A stretch of 64,000 nucleotides of DNA from Triticum aestivum (GCF_018294505.1 NC_057811.1:30966538-31030537); one strand, 5' to 3'; shown: positions 23,428 through 35,504, counted from the first letter of the stretch. Notes: generated from the letters alone by a model not told the origin. Numbers and translations are program-made.

Positions 23428-25018
23428 TAGCTGTTAATGTAAGTACAGTGATAGACCACGTTCAGTCCTTACAAGAGGACTGCAGAGCTAAACCTCTTCA
23501 AAAGCATTGGGTTGATTCTAAATTTATGTAAGAGTCCATACGGATCTTATAATGTCCACCAAATGGACGATTACGAGGCTAACATGTGCAGTGATGCTAC
23601 ATAATCAAACAACTATGAAAGTAAGTATGGTCATACAGGGCAAGAGGTACTCACAAGAGCAATGCAGTGTGCAGTATAGTTGCGAGATTCTGTGGTCCCT
23701 TGAGAATGAATGTTCTTCTGCTAACAGTTTTCGTACAAGTGAGACATTAAGGCAAATGCAGAAATGTAGTTCAAATTGTGATGTGATATCATAGACAGTA
23801 CCTTACGCTGCAGCCGAGACCAATGTGTAACAAGATTATTCCAGTCACCGTCGGATAAATGTAGCACCGGAGACTTTACAGAAATTTCGTTCAGAGGCTT
23901 GCCATCGAAGTGCGCTTGCCTCAGGTAGGAACGATACTTCATCAACGAGTGCTTGAAAAGCGCAACCAACCCTTGCTCGTCATCACAATCCAGTTTGCTC
24001 CTCGCCTATTTAAAAGAATGAAATCTTGTGTCTTCTGTCAGCAGAAACATATGCAGTAATGACCATGAATAACATTAGTACATTACTTACGCGTAAGTTG
24101 CGGAGGAAGACTGGAAATTGTTCTGTGTCTGCGGTATAATCTTTCCATGAAGGAAAGATGCGCACAAAGTTCCTGACAACAACATAAGCTTCGTCTTCTA
24201 AACTGGGAAGAAATGGAACAGGGGTCCTATTTGCTGCAATTGGGGCTCTCTCTGGTTCGAAAAGGGATTTGGCAACTGGATTTGGTGTACTCTTTGCTGG
24301 AATGGGGGTTTTGCGTCGTACAGCTGGTGCTATGTCAACTGGCATAATCATACTGTTTGCTGCAGTTGGGGTCTGCTGAGTTGGGGCATCAGAAATGACC
24401 AGTGTAGTAGGGCTAGAGTCTGCTAGAGTTGGGGTATTTTGTGGGTCAGGTGATATTGCAACTACACCTAATGGGCTATTTGATTTATCAGGTGCCACTA
24501 CCTTTTCCAAATACTTTGCTTGTGCTCCTCCACGATCAGCAATCGCCCTCTTCCTTTTGAACGTCTGATACACAAGAACAACATTTGAATGGATAAATAT
24601 GGTATGATGACAGATGGAATATGTACTGAAAATGGATAGGCAGGGCGTATTCACATACACGATGTGTAAACTAAGCTAATGGCAGTTCAACAAAGTAGAA
24701 GCAATGCAAAGCATCAGTTGCAAGATATGTGCGAGCAATGTAACCTTGGAAAGTTAGAGCAAGTACCTTGATGGGTGAATAAGATAGGGCATCTTCCTCT
24801 GACTCCTCCACTAGGGAGCTACATTGACTTAGGTCTCCCTCTAGCTCAGAATCACTGTTAGGATCATATTCTGAGCATGAATCTGTAGGTGGAGAGCGTT
24901 TGCATTGCATCCAGACTTGATTTCAGTCCCTTAATGCCAAGTTTGACAGCCATGGCATTGTTCTGCTTTATTCTTTTCATGCGCGCAAGCTCATAATCAT
25001 TATGATGCTGTTCAGAAT

Positions 25019-26672
25019 CTGAGATTCATGAAAACATAAAAAGTAGTCAGATTATCTATGGAATGCATTGCGGATTCAACTCGGAGAGTGTCTCCCTATA
25101 AACCCCTGCATATGCAAAGTTCACCTCCCCAACCGTGCTGACCAGACCACACACAGAAATACAAACCCCTTATGTCTCTATAACAGGCAGGCACACATTT
25201 CAAAACTGAAGTAGGAACATTAGAATCATATGAAATTCGTATTTGAACAAATAAACTAAGCAATTATGAGTGGCGTAATGTTTAGCTTCAAGGGTGGAGT
25301 GTTGGTAGTGCGACACAAAGCAAGTAGGCAGATTGTATTCCATGTAAAAGATCGAAACCTATGTAAAAGCTGGAAATGACACTTTCTTTCTATACAATGC
25401 AGTGTTCGTTACCCACACATGATGGAAGAGATCACATAGAGAAATACTATTCACTCATGTCTACGGTTCCAGTATTTAGAAACAGGGTGGTCCACCCTAA
25501 AAGAATATTGACAACAAATATGACAAGGCAAGCATAGATGTAGTGAATCAATCATTTACTTGTGAGCTTACTAGGACAAGTATGCAGAATTGTAACTGCA
25601 GTAAGAGACCGTCCAAAATCTGAATGAAGAAGTTTGTCTAGCACTTATTGTTTGCAACTAATCGACGTGAATAATTGGATATTATATCGAATGAGTAAGA
25701 AAGACAAGTAAAATTGTCAACAAACCTGGCTTGCAGTAGTAATCTGGGTCAATGTCACTACGACCAACAATCTAAAATTACTAGTTTTTGTTCCGAGGGC
25801 CGGAATTTTGAAAACCCTGTGAACTTTAGAGGTACTAAAGATTACCAAAATATATCTGAACCATTAAGTGTAGGTAGCACTGAGCACACAACAAACCCTA
25901 ATGACAGTCCTACCTAATGAGTAATGAATCAATTAGAAAATGGGTGATGAGGAGTGGCTGCTGAGTGTTGAGGACGTATCTCAGGATAAATCGGCTTGGC
26001 TTGGTGGGTGCTGCACGCCTGAGCCCTGAACGGACTGGGAAGGTAGGCACGACGGCGCGCCCGGGCAGCGGTGACCCTGTTGGGCGAGCGGCTCCTGGCC
26101 TCCTGTTAGTCCGGCGTCTCCTCCTAGAGTCATGCCGTCCGGGGACGGCAAGTCGCCGGCGAGGCAGGCGGCTGGGGGCGAGTAGAGATCGGAAGCGCGT
26201 AGCAGAACAGAGGGGAATCGGGGCCTCGGACGACCCAAAATCCCAGGGTGGGCCGGCCCACCGTGGGCACCCTGTAGAGATACACACCCGAGCGGCGAAC
26301 ATGCATTTTCGAAACTAATTTAGGAACATTTAGCTGACCAATTAAACAACTTTGTTTAGCTTGATGGGTGGAGCAGTGTTATTATGACACGAAGCACGTA
26401 TTCTGATCGTATAGTGATCATAAAAGGGGGAAACTCTAAGCATATTTTTTTAGCAAAAGAGGGTTTCCCCTCCGATTTCTATTAAAGAAACCACCACGGA
26501 ACCAACATGATCAATTAAACCCTAAGCATGATCAATTAAACCGTATTATGGCTGTGCCATGGCAGATTTGAAGCTGCAAACCGGAGAAATGATATTTAGC
26601 ATCCATTGTTTGCTTCGAACTAAGAACTAAATTCTAAGAGCTGAAAAGAAAGTAGAGTAACCAAGTTAAGAT
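25019..26672. repeat. Large intron of CACTA-1 ORF1 with an internal duplication
   Basis: The tracts 25190-25345 and 26300-26405 look like diverged copies: caaaactgaagtaggaacat against cgaaactaatttaggaacat, then tttagctt..gggtggag and gacac.aagca.gta in both. Between them lies a GC-rich block (about 25977-26290) with ORFs on both strands and no recognisable product; it could be a duplicated first-exon region or a captured fragment. The remainder is AT-rich with no supported gene. Confidence 0.4.
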
Positions 26673-26978
26673 CTATTTTCTGGTTGAGATCAAAAAGTTG
26701 AGGAGATATGAAGTACCACCTCTCTTGCGGCGCCGTGTAGGCATCGGGGGTGCGATGGCTGTCGGTGGCGTTGAAGCAGATCTGCGACGGTAGACGGGTG
26801 CATCGGGGGATAAGTCCCGTTGCGGTGGAAGAGAAGGTCGTGTGAGCGGCCCCGGCAAAGAGGACGACGGCGCCGATGAAGCGAGAGGACGCGATGCAAG
26901 GCTATTGGTCCATCGCCGTGGATGAGAAACGTCCATCTCTAGCAGTGGACGACGCGGTCTTGGTAGGCGCTCCGGCAT
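26673..26978 (-). pseudogene. Candidate first exon of CACTA-1 ORF1
   Basis: A minus-strand open frame of 101 codons, Pro/Arg/Ser-rich, contains MPTRRRKRGG near its end. A basic start followed by a GT donor (aagagag|gtggtac, about 26722) is the pattern of first exons in CACTA ORF1 genes. The exon at 25018 would be next. Splicing over the intervening 1.7 kb is inferred and the true start codon cannot be fixed. Confidence 0.4.
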
Positions 26979-27560
26979 GGTGGAGGACGGTGGCGATGGA
27001 TGTGGTGGAGGACGGCGGCGATGGATGGGGTGGCGGACGGAGGCTGGTGTGGGGATGGGGTGTTCTAGCGCGGACGGTGTATGAATGGGAAAATGGAGGG
27101 AGAGGTACGGGGAACCATGTTTTTGGGACGCGCCTGTCTGAAATATGGGAAAGTTACGAACTTAGCCCCCGTTTAAAATTTGGACGTCTCGTCGGTTGGG
27201 GATAGGACGGTAATCTCGCATCTCGCCAATATTTGCCCAGAGCGATTTCGGGCGAGGAGAGGGTGGTTGGCGCCCACGGTGTATGAACGGGGCTGACAGG
27301 TAGGGCGGTTGTGTCACGTCTGAGTGAAGTTACAAACCTGCCCCTATTGAAAATATTTGCCTACATCGATTTCGGCCGAGTCGAGTTTGTTTTGCCGCCC
27401 ACCGTGTATGAATGGGGAATGGAGGGAGAAACAGAGGTCTTTCGGACGAGCTTGAGTCAAATGAGTTTTGCCGGCCATGTTTGACGCCCACCGTGTCGAA
27501 ATGGGCTCAGAGGCAGTCGTTTCACGTCTAATTGAAGTTACTAACCTACCCCTATTTAGA
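26979..27560. repeat. Diverged tandem repeats upstream of CACTA-1 ORF1
   Basis: Four copies of a motif around ccaccgtgtatgaatgggg occur at about 27068, 27268, 27396 and 27487, with neighbouring words (cacgtctgagtgaagttac against cacgtctaattgaagttac) also repeated. This is the expected position of the ORF1 promoter. Confidence 0.5.
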
Positions 27561-28395
27561 GCAGTGGAAATCGGGCCGATGGATTGTCCGTGTAATGGGT
27601 AGACAGTAATTTCCATCTCCCAAACACTTGGCTTCGGGCAGCCGACGTGGGAGTGGACATTTTGCTGCTTCTTTCGAATTTTGGGACAATAAGCATCCAC
27701 GTTTACCCTGGCAACTAAATTCGAATCCATTTTGTATTCCTATATGAATCTTTATAAATCATTCTATGTGTTTTTATATATCTTCAAAAGGACGACAAAG
27801 ATGTATTCCACTGTCATATATGAATATGGTTTACAAATGCCGATACTCAAATTCAGAAACTAGAATCCAGTTTAAGGTGAATTCGAATATTTGGAACACT
27901 TCATGTCCAACTCAAATGTCACACGCAGCATAATGTGTACTCCCATTTAGATATGTACACAAGCGATGTATCAAGATTCAAATACCGAGTCAATCAACCA
28001 AGAATGTACAGAACTAACAGACATATAAACACTTATAGAGTATATGGATCAATAATATCAACTAACATACATAAGCCAGGCCGCTGTACTTTTTTTTGGC
28101 TACAACAACATCCTTTTTTTAGCCAGCATCTTGGCCCTTTCCGATGCGTGCCACTTATGGTCCATCTATACTACTACTATTGCTGAATGCACATTCAGCC
28201 CGATTGGCATATTTGTAGGTCTGGCACAGCAATCCAAATGAAATGTCTCCGAGTCTTATCAATTAATACAGACTTGTGCTCAAATAAAATTACAAACCAA
28301 AAAAAAAACAATTATTACATGATCTCTAAAACAAATGGTTTGATTGATTACATGAACAGACAACACAAAGGTTATTCAACTATGGAAAGAACATT
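27561..28395. other. CACTA-1 interior, nothing recognised
   Basis: AT-rich single-copy-looking sequence. Short ORFs at 27935-28405 have no recognisable composition or motif. Confidence 0.5.
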
Positions 28396-29092
28396 TCACC
28401 TATGATTTACCAAGTAGGAATTTAATTTCCTTTTTTCCTTCAGGACCTTAACAATCTGGTCAGTCTCAGCTTGCTTCGTTTTGAAATCCACCAAATATTT
28501 AATGGTTGTCTTGAGTACTGCTTGTGATTGTGCTGTTTGCTTCCTCAACATGTCAACTTCATCTCTAAGTGCAGAAGCAGAATCTCTTTCTACCACTAGT
28601 TTAGCCTCTAGAGCATCAGCAGTTGGCAATTCATAATGCACGATTGGGCCGGTGCCACTGCTGTGGGATGATGCAACGTCCATGGGGACCTCGCTCTTTG
28701 ATCTTGGGCTAACCTGTTTTGCCATTAAAGTTCCGATTGGATTCAGAAAAGTTGAAGTTAGCAAAACATCTCAACTGGGAGTTATAACAGCAAACCAGTT
28801 AAACAAACAAGGAATTAAAGAGTTTCAATTGGATGCTGAAAAGTAGTTATTAACATCATTGTAACCCGCTGTTGCAGCAGCAAAGCAGTTAAACAAACAA
28901 GTAGATATTTAAGTTAAGGCAAACAGGTAATTCTTAACAGTAAGTATCAAACACATAGATAGGCGCAGTCTACAATATGATTAACAGGCTGTGCCATTAT
29001 GTAATCAGTAGCAAACTAAATTAAGCCAAGCAACGTAATTGAACAATTTTGCAATAAGTGGCTAACTAAAATTCCGAGAAGCAGGTAACTGA

Positions 29093-31035
29093 ACTTACGC
29101 TAGTTCTTTGTACAGGCACACTGCAACTTCTTTTTCGCTTACAAGGTTGTACGAAGGAGTCCATGGCATCAATTGCTTGGATACGCAGTCCCAATACTTC
29201 TTTCTTCCCACACTGCATGGGTAAGTCGAATGGTTAATCTGGTAAGATGGTGCGTCCTTGATATGTTATATGAGGACGTGTAGTCAGACTAGTTGTAGCC
29301 AAACACATCACACTGGCTTTTATTGTATATTTCATGCGATTACTTTTGGCATATCGAGATCTAAGCAATCTACAATAGGATGAAAAGACTGGCATCCTTC
29401 ACATTATTGGCGAACTTAGTTCATAGAAACAAGCAATTCAACCATTCTGTGGGTAAATCAAAAGCGCCACTGGAATATTTTTCACTATCCAATCATACAC
29501 GCAAAAAGGGGCGACGCCACCATAGGGGTTGGTATGGGCGGCCGCCTTAGGTGGCTGGAAAGTGTGCACCTAGTTTGAGTCGTCCAGGTTGCCCACGCTA
29601 GTTTTGTTCGTCCCAACGCACGAGCAGGCAATGTAAAAAAGAAGAAAAATGTTTCAATTTGGATGGGCCAATAACATAAGTGCAAGGCAGGCTCAATAGC
29701 AGGCTTGCGGCCCAAACGAGTGCCTCCCATATCGATCGACAGCAGGAAAAATCCCAATTCATTCGCTCCAGCCTCCAGTCTGGTTCGCTCCTAACCTAGC
29801 CGCCGATGGACAGACCGGCACAGCACTTCCTCGCGCCCTCGTTGGAGGGCGGTCGCCGGGCTTCAAGCGAACGGAAGGACAAGAAGATGAAGATCCAACC
29901 CTGGGTGTAGCCTGCGTGGGAGGCAGCGGCGACAGCACGGGCATGGCATCGAGCTTGCGCAAATGGACAGTCGTAGCTTGCAAGAGTAGCATGCGCAACG
30001 AGCAGGTACATCACATCCCTGATTATATCTAATTAAACTCTTCAATTTCTGGCCAATAGTTAAACCTGACGGTGTTGTAAAACTGCTTGTATGTAGGGAA
30101 TCTATGAGAAAATGAAACCAATTTCTACTTATTTTATAACTCCCCCAATCAATACTGAAATGACTGAATCTGATGTATCTAATCAAGTTTCCGGTGCAAA
30201 CATACAAGCTCATGTTGTTCTTGAGCCTGAAGTGTCTAATGAACAGACTGCTAATGAAGGATTTGATGCAAACATTTTACATGCTCCTGGTGATGAACAT
30301 ATAGTGTCTAATGAGGGATCTAATGCAAGCATTTTGCAAGCTCGTTGAAGGATTTAGTGTCTAATGATGATCTACTATGTTGAGAGAGACAGAGATTTGC
30401 AGGCATTGATGACAAGCAAATTATAGTGCATTTTCATAGCTTGAGGAAACGTCGAGGCCATCTACCAGAAAGTCCCCGTATCATGACAACATAGCATAAA
30501 TACTTTTCTAATCTGTTGTTTGAAACTATTGGCATACTTGTGCAGGATAGATATATTGATATGCAGTTTGCGCACTGGTTATACGTGCAATTACACTTCG
30601 ATATTTTCAGCCAGAGAACGAATAATTCAAGCAGGTACAGACCATGTTTGTAGTCCTTGTACACCATGTTGCATTTTGTGTTTTTTGGTGCTTGCATCAT
30701 TTAGTGTTTATAATCTGAACTACTTTGGATCATTAGTTGGTTTTCAAAGTGCATGTAGCTTCACATTTCTCAAGTTATGTTGATTTCCGGAGTGCAAGTG
30801 CCTTCGTATTTTTTAAGTTAAATGTTCGCCCCTGGTAACTTGAATTCATGGATCAGCCACTGTACACAAATCATACACGAATGCCAGTACGAATTAAATG
30901 AAATGCAGGGACTTACGCTAGCTCATTGTACAGGCTCACTACAGCTCTGCTTGCGCTTGGGATGTTCCATGTACAAGTCCATGTTACCACTTGCTTGGAT
31001 GTGCAGGCCTTGTGCTCCTTGCATCCCCCTCTGTA
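29093..31035 (-). repeat. Duplicated exon pair (29093-29215 and 30912-31035)
   Basis: Both segments read on the minus strand as an exon of about 123 bp ending AGCTAGCGTAAGT or ACTAGCGTAAGT and encode similar peptides (GLRIQA.. and GLHIQAS.., then KRKRSCS and KRKQSCS). The right copy has a TGA before the donor. The duplication brackets about 1.7 kb of other sequence. Confidence 0.6.
29485..30480 (+). other. Gene-fragment-like insert, possibly from a hAT-type gene
   Basis: A GC-rich leader-like part (29740-30005) is followed by a plus-strand frame at 30112-30348 (78 codons, MKPISTYFITPPINTEMTE) with internally repeated EVSNEQTANEGFDANIL and HIVSNEGSNASIL units. Downstream words (VERDRDLQAL in another frame, about 30385) recall the region before the core of hAT/TTF-type zinc-finger proteins. 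It is broken by stops and lies between the duplicated exons on the opposite strand. The hAT assignment is weak. Confidence 0.25.
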
Positions 31036-32214
31036 TTTTTGACACGGCGAATGGTTGATCAAATAAGAGGAATCGGCCTTGATGTTGTACCGGAGGACAG
31101 ATACTTACAAGGTTATACGGGTGTGCTGGATGTGTACCAGATCCCGTAGCGCCGTCATGCTTCGCTAAAAAATAGATTTGCCTGTTTCAGATGATATCTC
31201 CAGAGGAAATAAGAGTTAAAGTCAGAGTTGCATAGGCGTGTAAGCTAAGAGAGCAGTGAAAGGATATCCAAACATCGTCAGAACAGTGCACAAGGGAGTG
31301 ATGTGTGGATACCTAGTTCGGGCCAGTGTTTGGGCATGCTCGCCTAGCTAGAGTGCGGGTCACTTCAGAGCCGTTGAGGGTGATGCGCTGGCGTTGGCTG
31401 GCCGCGCACGGATGCAGATCTTGAGTGGCAGCGGAGCGCTACGATGCGGTTGACGAGACCGTTGGTGAAGCCCCAACGGCCTCGGGGGGCGGAGGTGCGA
31501 TGATGTGCTCGGTGAAGTAGCCCCGGTGAGCTGGGAGACGGCGTCGGCGAAGCGCACCTGATTCGGTGGAACTCGGTGTCTGTGAGGCACGTCGGTTGCG
31601 GCGGCCGACGTTGTCGGTGGACCACCCGGTGTGGTGGACGAGGGCGTAGATGAGGTAGCTCCGGTGCGGTGGTGAAGCGCGACCGTCGTCTTCATCGTCG
31701 TCGTCCGGCACAGAGGTGGGGAATGGTGGGGAAAGAGACGAGACGAGGGGCGATTCGAGGGTTGGCGGCGAATTAGGGATTTGAGCAATCTGGGCGCGGA
31801 AGGGGACGCTGGAGAAGAGAGATTTTGCAGGGCTGGAATTGGGGCTGCCACATATTTCAATCCGAAACGTGGAAGCGCGAACTTATATTGTCGTCATCCT
31901 TTTTTTGGGGGGAGGGGGGTGGGTGGCTGGGTGCTACGCGTCCGTCCGACACACGCGACCACCCCGACAGGACTATGCTTCGGTGCCTTAAGGCACCTGC
32001 CTTTGTGTCCATGACAGGTGGCTGGCCCACATGTCACTGACCCAAAGGCAGTTGCCTTTAAGGCACCGAAGCAGCGTCCACCTCGACACGACCCTGGTCT
32101 GCCTGGTGCGCCTACATTTGAGAATGCAAACGAATCTTCTTTCATTTACAAACGAATCTGTATGTATTACCATGCCCGTGTTTTCCTTGCAATAATTAGT
32201 CATTCGAAACGAGA

Positions 32215-32322
32215 TACTCCATCCGTTCACTTTTGTAAGTCGTTTCAGACAACTTAAAATGAACTGTTTTGCACATTGTCTGAAATATCTTCAAGGTCTT
32301 ATAAAAGTGAACAGAGGGAGTA
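32215..32322. mobile_element. Stowaway-type MITE (Thalos-like ends)
   Basis: Ends ctccatccgttcacttttgt and, inverted, ctccctctgttcactttta, flanked by TA on both sides (32215-32216, 32321-32322). About 104 bp without the duplications. There is no coding capacity. Confidence 0.85.
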
Positions 32323-32385
32323 CTATAAATTAATTAATGAGGAGTTATTTGAAAAAAAATCGAAACGATACCCACGCTAACGTGG

Positions 32386-32475
32386 ATTAGAGTGTGTGTC
32401 ACATAATTAGTTATTTGAATTAGAGTGTGTGTCACGTAGTTAGTTATTTGAATTAGAGTGTGTGTCATGTAGCGA
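32386..32475. repeat. 33-bp tandem repeat, about 2.7 copies
   Basis: The unit ttagagtgtgtgtcac followed by rtarttagttatttgaa is repeated; the third copy is cut after gtgtgtcatgtag. The parallel site in copy B (about 42510) has only one unit. Confidence 0.8.
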
Positions 32476-33076
32476 TCTCCAATTCTAACATGGATTTCGC
32501 ATTTCACTGTATCCACACTACTTTTTTAATACAAATTCATATGTATATGATGAACACCATGGTAATGAGAAAACTTTTGGATGGATTCAAACATATGACC
32601 TACAAAATAGCACAACAAACTGAGTCAATGTCAACTTTTCGAAACTTAGTATGCCACGAATTCGAAATAATTACCCGTATGCCTTGTCCTCGGTTCAAAT
32701 CTTACAATGTACACTGGATTGAAACATCGATATTAAGTCTCCTACTATGTACATTCAAATGTTGTTTTTAGCGCAAATGCTACATACACTAGTGCAGAAC
32801 CGGCCTTTAGTACTGGTCCGTAAGGGCCTTTAGTGCCGGTTCTGCAACCGTCACTATGGAGTGGAGACTAAAGGCCCCCCCTTTAGTACCGGTTTGGCAC
32901 GAACCGGCGCTAATGTGCCACCACGTGGCACGAGCCAGGCCCGGGTGCGTGTAGGACATTAGTAACGGTTGATAACACCAACCGGTACTAAATGTTTGGG
33001 TGTGTTTTGGTTTTAATTTTTATTTTTCCTTTAGTTTTGTGTTTTCAATTTAATTTAGTGATTGTTTTACATTATA

Positions 33077-33289
33077 ATGAGTTGTTAAATCATTAGGTGA
33101 AAGTACCGCAGATTAGTTTCGACTGGATGCATGTGGATCCTAGCTAAGTGATCAAGTATATGCCATATCCATATTACTTAGATCACTAAGTGATCTAAGT
33201 AATATGGATATGGCATATACTTGATCACTTAGCTAGGATCCATCCAGCTGAAACTAATATGCGGTTTCTTTCATAAATGATATAATAAC

Positions 33290-33296
<7 letters not shown>
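33077..33296. repeat. Long inverted repeat with a perfect 109-bp palindromic core
   Basis: Checked base by base: 33134-33187 is exactly complementary to 33242-33189 with a single unpaired base at 33188. Outside this core the arms continue at about 80 percent identity to 33077 and 33296, with a 4-base indel next to the core. Transcribed from either strand it would fold into one long hairpin. Confidence 0.95.

Positions 33297-33320
<24 letters not shown>
33290..33320. repeat. ATC microsatellite
   Basis: About ten tandem atc units directly beside the inverted repeat, possibly overlapping its right edge. Confidence 0.9.
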
Positions 33321-33526
33321 ATTAATATAAAAACTCTTGCATCATATCATCACCAACAACAGTATATACTAGCTAGCAAAGATATCATCGAGTTCAACAT
33401 GGTCATGATATTATAAGCGTTCATAACACCACAAAAGCAAATCACTCTTTGAGATTAAGTTCAGGACGAAGAACACGGACACGCATGAGAGGACAACAAG
33501 TACTAAGAGCATGATAACTAGCTAAA

Positions 33527-34768
33527 TCACTCCTGCTGCTCTCTCTCAGGTAAAATAGCATAGAATATGTATAGCTCTCCTGATTCATCATATTGGAGCA
33601 TGCAGATTAACCTGTCTCCTAATCGTGGGCTGCGCTTCTGATTGCTGGCCCCTAGTACTTCTCTGTGATCGTTAACAATTTTGCTCCAATCTTTCATTAT
33701 TAAGCATTCATCGCTTTCAGAAATCCTGAATGCACTCATGTGCACTGTAGGATATCTTGGCCGTAAGCTAACAATTGACATGCGACCTTTAGTCTCGATC
33801 CATTGAGGCACAACTGCCATCGGGAGTCCCTGTTGAAGAACATCGTATAGTAATTAATATACTTAGCAATGAAAGTTTAGCTTGAAAAATAATGTATGCA
33901 AAAGATGCACTGAGGACTAATAGTAAAAATCTTACCATCTTTCCTAAATACATGTGACCGTAGTTCAATACGATCACTATTGGTCGCACGTTTTTAGTAC
34001 TAAGATTTTCAAATTCAGGAAAATGATTTCTCTTAACAGCATCAAGATCCTTAAGCCATGAAACATAATGACTTATCTCCTCGCAGTTTAGTTCAGCTTC
34101 GGGACAGTAATAGGTCCTGTCTACCAAGCGCCGGACATGTTTGCTTGAATGGAAATAAGCTGTCAATAGAAATTAGTTGTCAACTATTTTTGAATATACA
34201 ATATCAAAGACATAAATATGGTTGAGAAACTCACATAATGGTAGAACTGGAGGCGTCTGCACATCGACCCAAATGTCCCTATTACCTTCAATATCATCTT
34301 CCGGACGAATATCAAAAGTGATAACCATATCAGGCTCAAATGCATAAGCCTTGCATAGTGCTTGCCAAGTTTTGCATTCAAAATAGGTGTACGTGTCTGC
34401 ATTGTATAATTTGACGTTGAAAGTATAACCAGCATGCTCGGTCTTCAGGTAAACTCTCTTTACCTCCATAGTTTCCATAGCACTGAAACCTATCTTATCC
34501 AAGACAAAAATTCTTGCATGGCAGGGGATGCGCTAGTAGAATAGTGAAAATTTAAAATTATAAGTTGAAGCAAATGAAGCATATATAAGTCATGCTTAAT
34601 TATGAAAAAAGACTTGTCGTGGTGACTTACTGTATCCACTTCGAAGGTCTCATCCAGCTTGATGCTGAAGCGCCTATCATCTACAAGGAAATTTCTGTCG
34701 CACAGGCCGCGCTGGTCTTCACAGAATTCCCACTTAATGAAATCTTTTTCGTCGTCAGACGACACTTC
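33527..34768 (-). CDS. CACTA-2 accessory gene, intact spliced ORF (possibly B3-like)
   Basis: Minus strand, exons 34768-34631, 34532-34235, 34159-33936 and 33829-33527 (138, 298, 224 and 303 nt; total 963, divisible by three). All three introns have GT-AG borders and every junction keeps the frame, giving 320 residues with no internal stop. Exon 1 is acidic (SSDDEKDFIKWEFCED). Exon 2 holds HAGYTFNVKLYNADTYTYFE, then W-QALCKAY and DMVITFDIRPEDD, a pattern like the second half of a plant B3 DNA-binding fold. Exon 3 has RLVDRTYYCPEAELNCEE. Exon 4 ends LYIFYAILPEREQQE. The first exon with the ATG was not found upstream. Similar proteins accompany CACTA elements in wheat as I recall. A DNA-binding role is inferred. 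Its preserved frame is unusual in this window. Confidence 0.75.
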
Positions 34769-34794
34769 CTATGTTCATATAGGTGAAACATTAA

Positions 34795-35480
34795 ACACTT
34801 ACTAGTTCTATTAATTCAACTAATTCAACTACTTCTATTAGTTCAACTAGTTCTATTAATTCAACTAATTCAACTAAGCATTTAATAAAAATAAACATGT
34901 TCTATTAATTTTCTTACTAAAATAAAGTAGCTAGTTCCATATAGTAATATTTTAATTAGATCATCAAATCTCAGATATCTAAATTTTCTTACTAAAAATA
35001 AACTAGTTCTATTAATTCAACTAATTCAACTAAGAATTTACTAAAAATAAACTAGTTCTATTAATTTTCTTACTAAAATATATAAAGTAGCTATATATAT
35101 AGTAATATTTTAATTAGATTATCAAATCTCATATATACCTAAATTTTCTTACTAAAAATAAACTAGTTCTACTAATTCAACTAGTTCAACTAAGCATTTA
35201 CTAAAAATAAACTAGTTATATTAATTCAACTAGTTTAAATAATGTCATATACCTAAATTTTCTTACTAAAAATAAACTTGTTCTATTAATTTTCATACTA
35301 AAAATAAACTAGTTATATTAATTCAACTAGTTCAAATCTCATATATATACCTAATTAATATCTAGCTAATTCATCTAAAATTGACATTAATATTTAACAA
35401 CTTTTCCATATAATTCATCTAACACTAACATTCTAACATTCTTATCTACGTAATTTATCTAACATTAATCTAAACAACAG
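34795..35480. repeat. AT-rich degenerate repeat block in CACTA-2
   Basis: Many overlapping copies of attaattcaactagttc and tttactaaaaataaactag, with loosely repeated units of about 50-110 bp. It lies upstream (minus sense) of the accessory gene and may be a large first intron. No coding potential. Confidence 0.7.
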
Positions 35481-35504
35481 AAAACAGAAAATAAGTAAAA
35501 ACAA

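Larger units (their letters stand above)
22028..25018 (-). pseudogene. CACTA-1 ORF1, Transposase_24-like DNA-binding protein, multi-exon
   Basis: Minus strand. Exon 25018-24767 starts after a tctcag acceptor and reads NDYELARMKRIKQNNAMAVK, typical of CACTA ORF1 proteins; a frameshift near 24910 leads to an acidic segment (DSELEGDLSQCSS). Exon 24564-24091 begins TFKRKRAIADRGGAQ and is Thr/Pro-rich. Exon 24005-23802 holds FDGKPLNEISVKSPVLHLSD and WNNLVTHWSRLQRK, the core of the plant En/Spm Transposase_24-type family. The last exon, about 22432-22028, is a coiled coil ending in a stop. Each of these junctions has GT-AG borders and keeps frame. One or more exons between 23802 and 22432 may be missing. 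The family is thought to bind subterminal repeats. The frameshift argues that this copy is inactive. Confidence 0.65.
28396..31860 (-). pseudogene. Second CACTA-1 gene with coiled-coil C-terminus, partial
   Basis: Minus strand. The last exon ends at 28396 and starts after an aacag acceptor near 28713. It encodes SPRSKSEVPMDVASSHSSG and then a coiled coil (KLVVERDSASALRDEVDMLR, KTKQAETDQIVKVLKEKRK). This layout resembles the last exon of ORF1 at 22028-22432. An upstream exon, about 29215-29093, encodes LGLRIQAIDAMDSF and CKRKRSCSVPVQRTS and ends in a GTAAGT donor. A related exon at about 31035-30912 has a stop. A GC-rich Ser/Pro ORF (31860-31360) may be a first exon. The core Transposase_24-like exons are not present, so this looks like a duplicated and trimmed ORF1-like gene. 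Function unknown. Confidence 0.5.
31800..32780. repeat. Copy A of a diverged duplication within CACTA-1
   Basis: Words in the same order recur at about 42210-43030: ggctggaattggggctgccacatatttcaa against ggcttgaattctggctgccagatatttcga (given here only in part), then attac.a.gcccgt.ttttccttgcaa, aattagagtg.g, atttc.catttca and gttgtttttag.c. The two copies carry different MITEs, so they separated before those insertions. This copy lies just upstream of the gene at 28396-31860. Confidence 0.6.

Noticed and set aside
25910..26318. GC-rich ORFs on both strands as a captured host gene
   Set aside because: No recognisable protein family; frames overlap on both strands. Kept only as a composition anomaly in the intron.
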